This document shows, one piece after another, positions 62,715 to 64,000 of a stretch of 64,000 nt of DNA; within the stretch, counting starts at the first letter, position 1; each line of letters begins with the position of its first letter. The notes under the pieces are model-generated. The model had not been told where the DNA came from. It saw only the letters and a list, made by a program, of their open reading frames with translations, and did no database searches. The DNA lies in assembly GCF_042661465.1 (NCBI RefSeq), contig NZ_JBHSWE010000001.1:496001-560000 (forward strand), read 5' to 3'. Source of the DNA: Marinobacterium_A aestuariivivens. Its GTDB lineage: Bacteria > Pseudomonadota > Gammaproteobacteria > Pseudomonadales > Balneatricaceae. The translations under genes were made by a program, and so were the position numbers.

Positions 62715-63485
62715 TGCGACTGGAGCAGCTGCAGCAGGCCCTTGACGAAGCCCTCCAGGGTCGGTCGGAGCCGGCCCTGCAGCACCTGGTCAGCAGTCGG
62801 CGGCTGTCGTCCACCGAGTGTCTCGAGCTGTACCGGCAGCTGTTACTGAGTGCCCACCTCAGGACTCTGCAGCGTCTGTTCCCGGCCTGTGCCAGGCTGC
62901 TGGGAAGGGCCCATTTTCAACAGCTGGCCCGGCACTGTGCCCACTGCAGCACCGGCCCTCCGGGCGAATGCATGCCCTCGCGGCTGGCGCAGTACCTCGA
63001 CGGCCAGCCGGAACTTGCCGGCATGCCGTTCCTGCCGGAACTGGCGCAGCTGGAATGGCTGCTCTACTGCGCCTGGCGCGCACCCGACGATCCCGAGCTC
63101 AATCTGGATATCCTGACCGAATTCCCGGAAGAACTTCACAGCGAGGTGCGGCCTATTGCCAGCCACGCCCTGCGGCTGATGAACAGCAGCTGGCCGGTTT
63201 ACGAGATCTGGCTGGCCTGCCGGCAGGAAACCCTGGCAACCGCTACTGGAGCTGCCCGGCGGCTGGCTGTGCATCTACCGCCACCTCGATCGGGCCCAGG
63301 TCGAGAAGGTCGACGATATCCAGGTCCTGATGCTCAGCGGCATCCTGCTGGGCTACAACCTCTATCAGCTCAGCTGCGACGTGCCGAACCTGAACGAGCT
63401 GCTGACCTGGATGATTGCCCGCGGCTGGATATCACGCCTGGAGTTCTCCTGCGTTGCCGGCGACACGGAACCCAGGTCTGAATGA
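62714..63485 (+). CDS. DUF2063 partner protein, BufC/HvfC type (apparent frameshifts)
   Basis: About 257 aa after repair. N-terminal DUF2063 domain: LQQALDEALQGR, CLELYRQLLLSAHLRTLQRLFP, LPELAQLEWLLYCAWRAPDD. Such proteins bind the peptide substrate and deliver it to the MNIO partner. Two single-base losses near 63237 and 63252 would restore GNRYWELPGGWLCIYRHLDR, VEKVDDIQVLMLSGILLGYN and LLTWMIARGWISRLEFS. The stop then lies in a degenerate GAATGATGCCCC repeat. Confidence 0.82.
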
Positions 63486-63589
63486 TGCCCCAAAAGCGTT
63501 CGGCCGGGCGGCGTTCCACGGCCGGCACAAGGTGCTGGTGTTGAACGGAACCAGGGATTCAAAACCCGAAATTCGCCTTCGGCTCATGT

Positions 63590-63688
63590 AGGTTGGAATG
63601 ATGCCCCGCAGGGGCGAATTCCGACATCGGGTTGCCACGGCGGCTGAAAAGTCCCCGGAATTCGCCTTCGGCTCATTCCAGTCTACGC
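63590..63688. repeat. Dispersed GTAGG-TGGAATGA palindrome at the photolyase stop
   Basis: TGTAGGTTGGAATGATGCCC with CGCAGGGGCGAATTCCG at the left; CGGAATTCGCCTTCGGCTCA then TTCCAGTCTACG at the right. The minus-strand GTAGACTGG provides the phrB TAG stop. Confidence 0.85.
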
Positions 63689-64000
63689 CCCCTTGTAGGC
63701 ATCCAGCGCCGCCTTGCGCACCCGGGCGTAATCGATGATCGGCGCGAGGCCGCGGACCCGTGCGGTCGTGGCCGGGTCATGGCGCTGCCTGGCCGGCAAC
63801 TGCGCCAGCTCCGGCAGCCACCGGCAGACGAATTCGCCCCGGGGATCGAAGCGCTCGGACTGGCGCATCGGACTGAAAATCCGAAAATAGGGCGCGGCAT
63901 CGGCGCCGACCGACGCGCTCCACTGCCAGCCACCGAGGTTCGAGGCGAAATCGCCGTCGATCAGGCGACTCATGAAGTAATCACAGCCCAGGCGCCAGTC
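63683..64000 (-). CDS. phrB: Deoxyribodipyrimidine photolyase, C-terminal part (partial)
   Basis: Only the last ~105 codons are in the window; the gene begins beyond 64000. The FAD-binding end of a photolyase is clear: DWRLGCDYFMSRLIDGDFAS, NLGGWQWSASVGADAAPYFR, FSPMRQSERFDPRGEFVCRW and LPELAQLP, closing IDYARVRKAALDAYKGA. It repairs cyclobutane dimers with blue light. Cryptochrome cannot be excluded from the C-terminus alone. The stop is in a dispersed repeat. Confidence 0.93.
   Translation of the reverse strand, partial: DWRLGCDYFMSRLIDGDFASNLGGWQWSASVGADAAPYFRIFSPMRQSERFDPRGEFVCRWLPELAQLPARQRHDPATTARVRGLAPIIDYARVRKAALDAYKGA

Overview
The window is chromosomal DNA of a GC-rich gammaproteobacterium. 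The evidence is a capsule operon with an exact RfaH/ops element, GlrK-QseG-GlrR, TmcA, YcjX-YcjF, TrmN6, a ZrgA-type zinc system, MetE with a MetR box, and many intergenic palindromic repeats. I cannot name the genus. No rRNA, tRNA, CRISPR array, transposase or prophage was recognised.

Layout. 1-10685 (minus): a long RfaH-type surface-polysaccharide operon, read from a leader at about 10.7 kb towards position 1 and beyond: SIS-like protein, lipoprotein, kpsD-kpsM-kpsT-kpsE (group-3-like order), rmlB-rmlD-rmlA, a small repeat protein, wecB and partial wecC. It makes dTDP-rhamnose precursors (rmlC not seen) and ManNAc/ManNAcA precursors, and exports the polymer by an ABC-2 transporter. 11.3-13.3 kb: lipoprotein, TetR regulator, dodecin. 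13.6-17.1 kb: a sugar-binding-type periplasmic protein overlapping a membrane GGDEF-EAL protein, with no ABC transporter. 17.3-22.1 kb: two small secreted proteins with sigma54/GlrR-type promoters, a 201-bp tandem repeat, and the GlrK-QseG-GlrR operon. 22.1-35.5 kb: housekeeping genes (ybaK, SYLF protein, TPR-methyltransferase, MOSC protein, ybaN, tmcA, metE, CHASE-GGDEF, DUF924, Smr, GST). 35.7-46.5 kb: alanine dehydrogenase and a methionine salvage set (mtnK, mtnA, mtnD, mtnC, mtnB, aminotransferase, omega-amidase), with ggt and an EF-hand protein. 46.6-51 kb: gate-domain transporter and a zinc-type ABC cluster (DUF3299, permease, ATPase, ZrgA-like) with a candidate Zur box. 51.1-61.5 kb: ycjX-ycjF, GIY-YIG, trmN6, Lrp, DUF3461, DUF1285, a metF-like gene with a MetR box, retropepsin, yciH, dgt. 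61.7-64 kb: a DUF692 (MNIO)-DUF2063 pair with a candidate tiny upstream peptide, then the 3' end of a photolyase gene.

Two properties cut across the window. First, about 20 conserved genes are broken by frameshifts, and every one I examined is repaired by adding single bases, usually in a G/C run. This looks like systematic base-calling undercalls, not gene decay, so I annotate these as single genes. Second, families of dispersed palindromic repeats fill the spacers. They often sit exactly on stop codons, and in rmlD and mtnK they appear to be translated.

Most interesting: the GlrR/sigma54 control region beside glrKR; the MNIO-DUF2063 operon with a tiny Cys-free peptide and no recognisable DUF2282 precursor; the binding-protein/c-di-GMP pair; hairpins with an invariant GCAGGAGC loop on unrelated stems; and repeats that supply stop codons.
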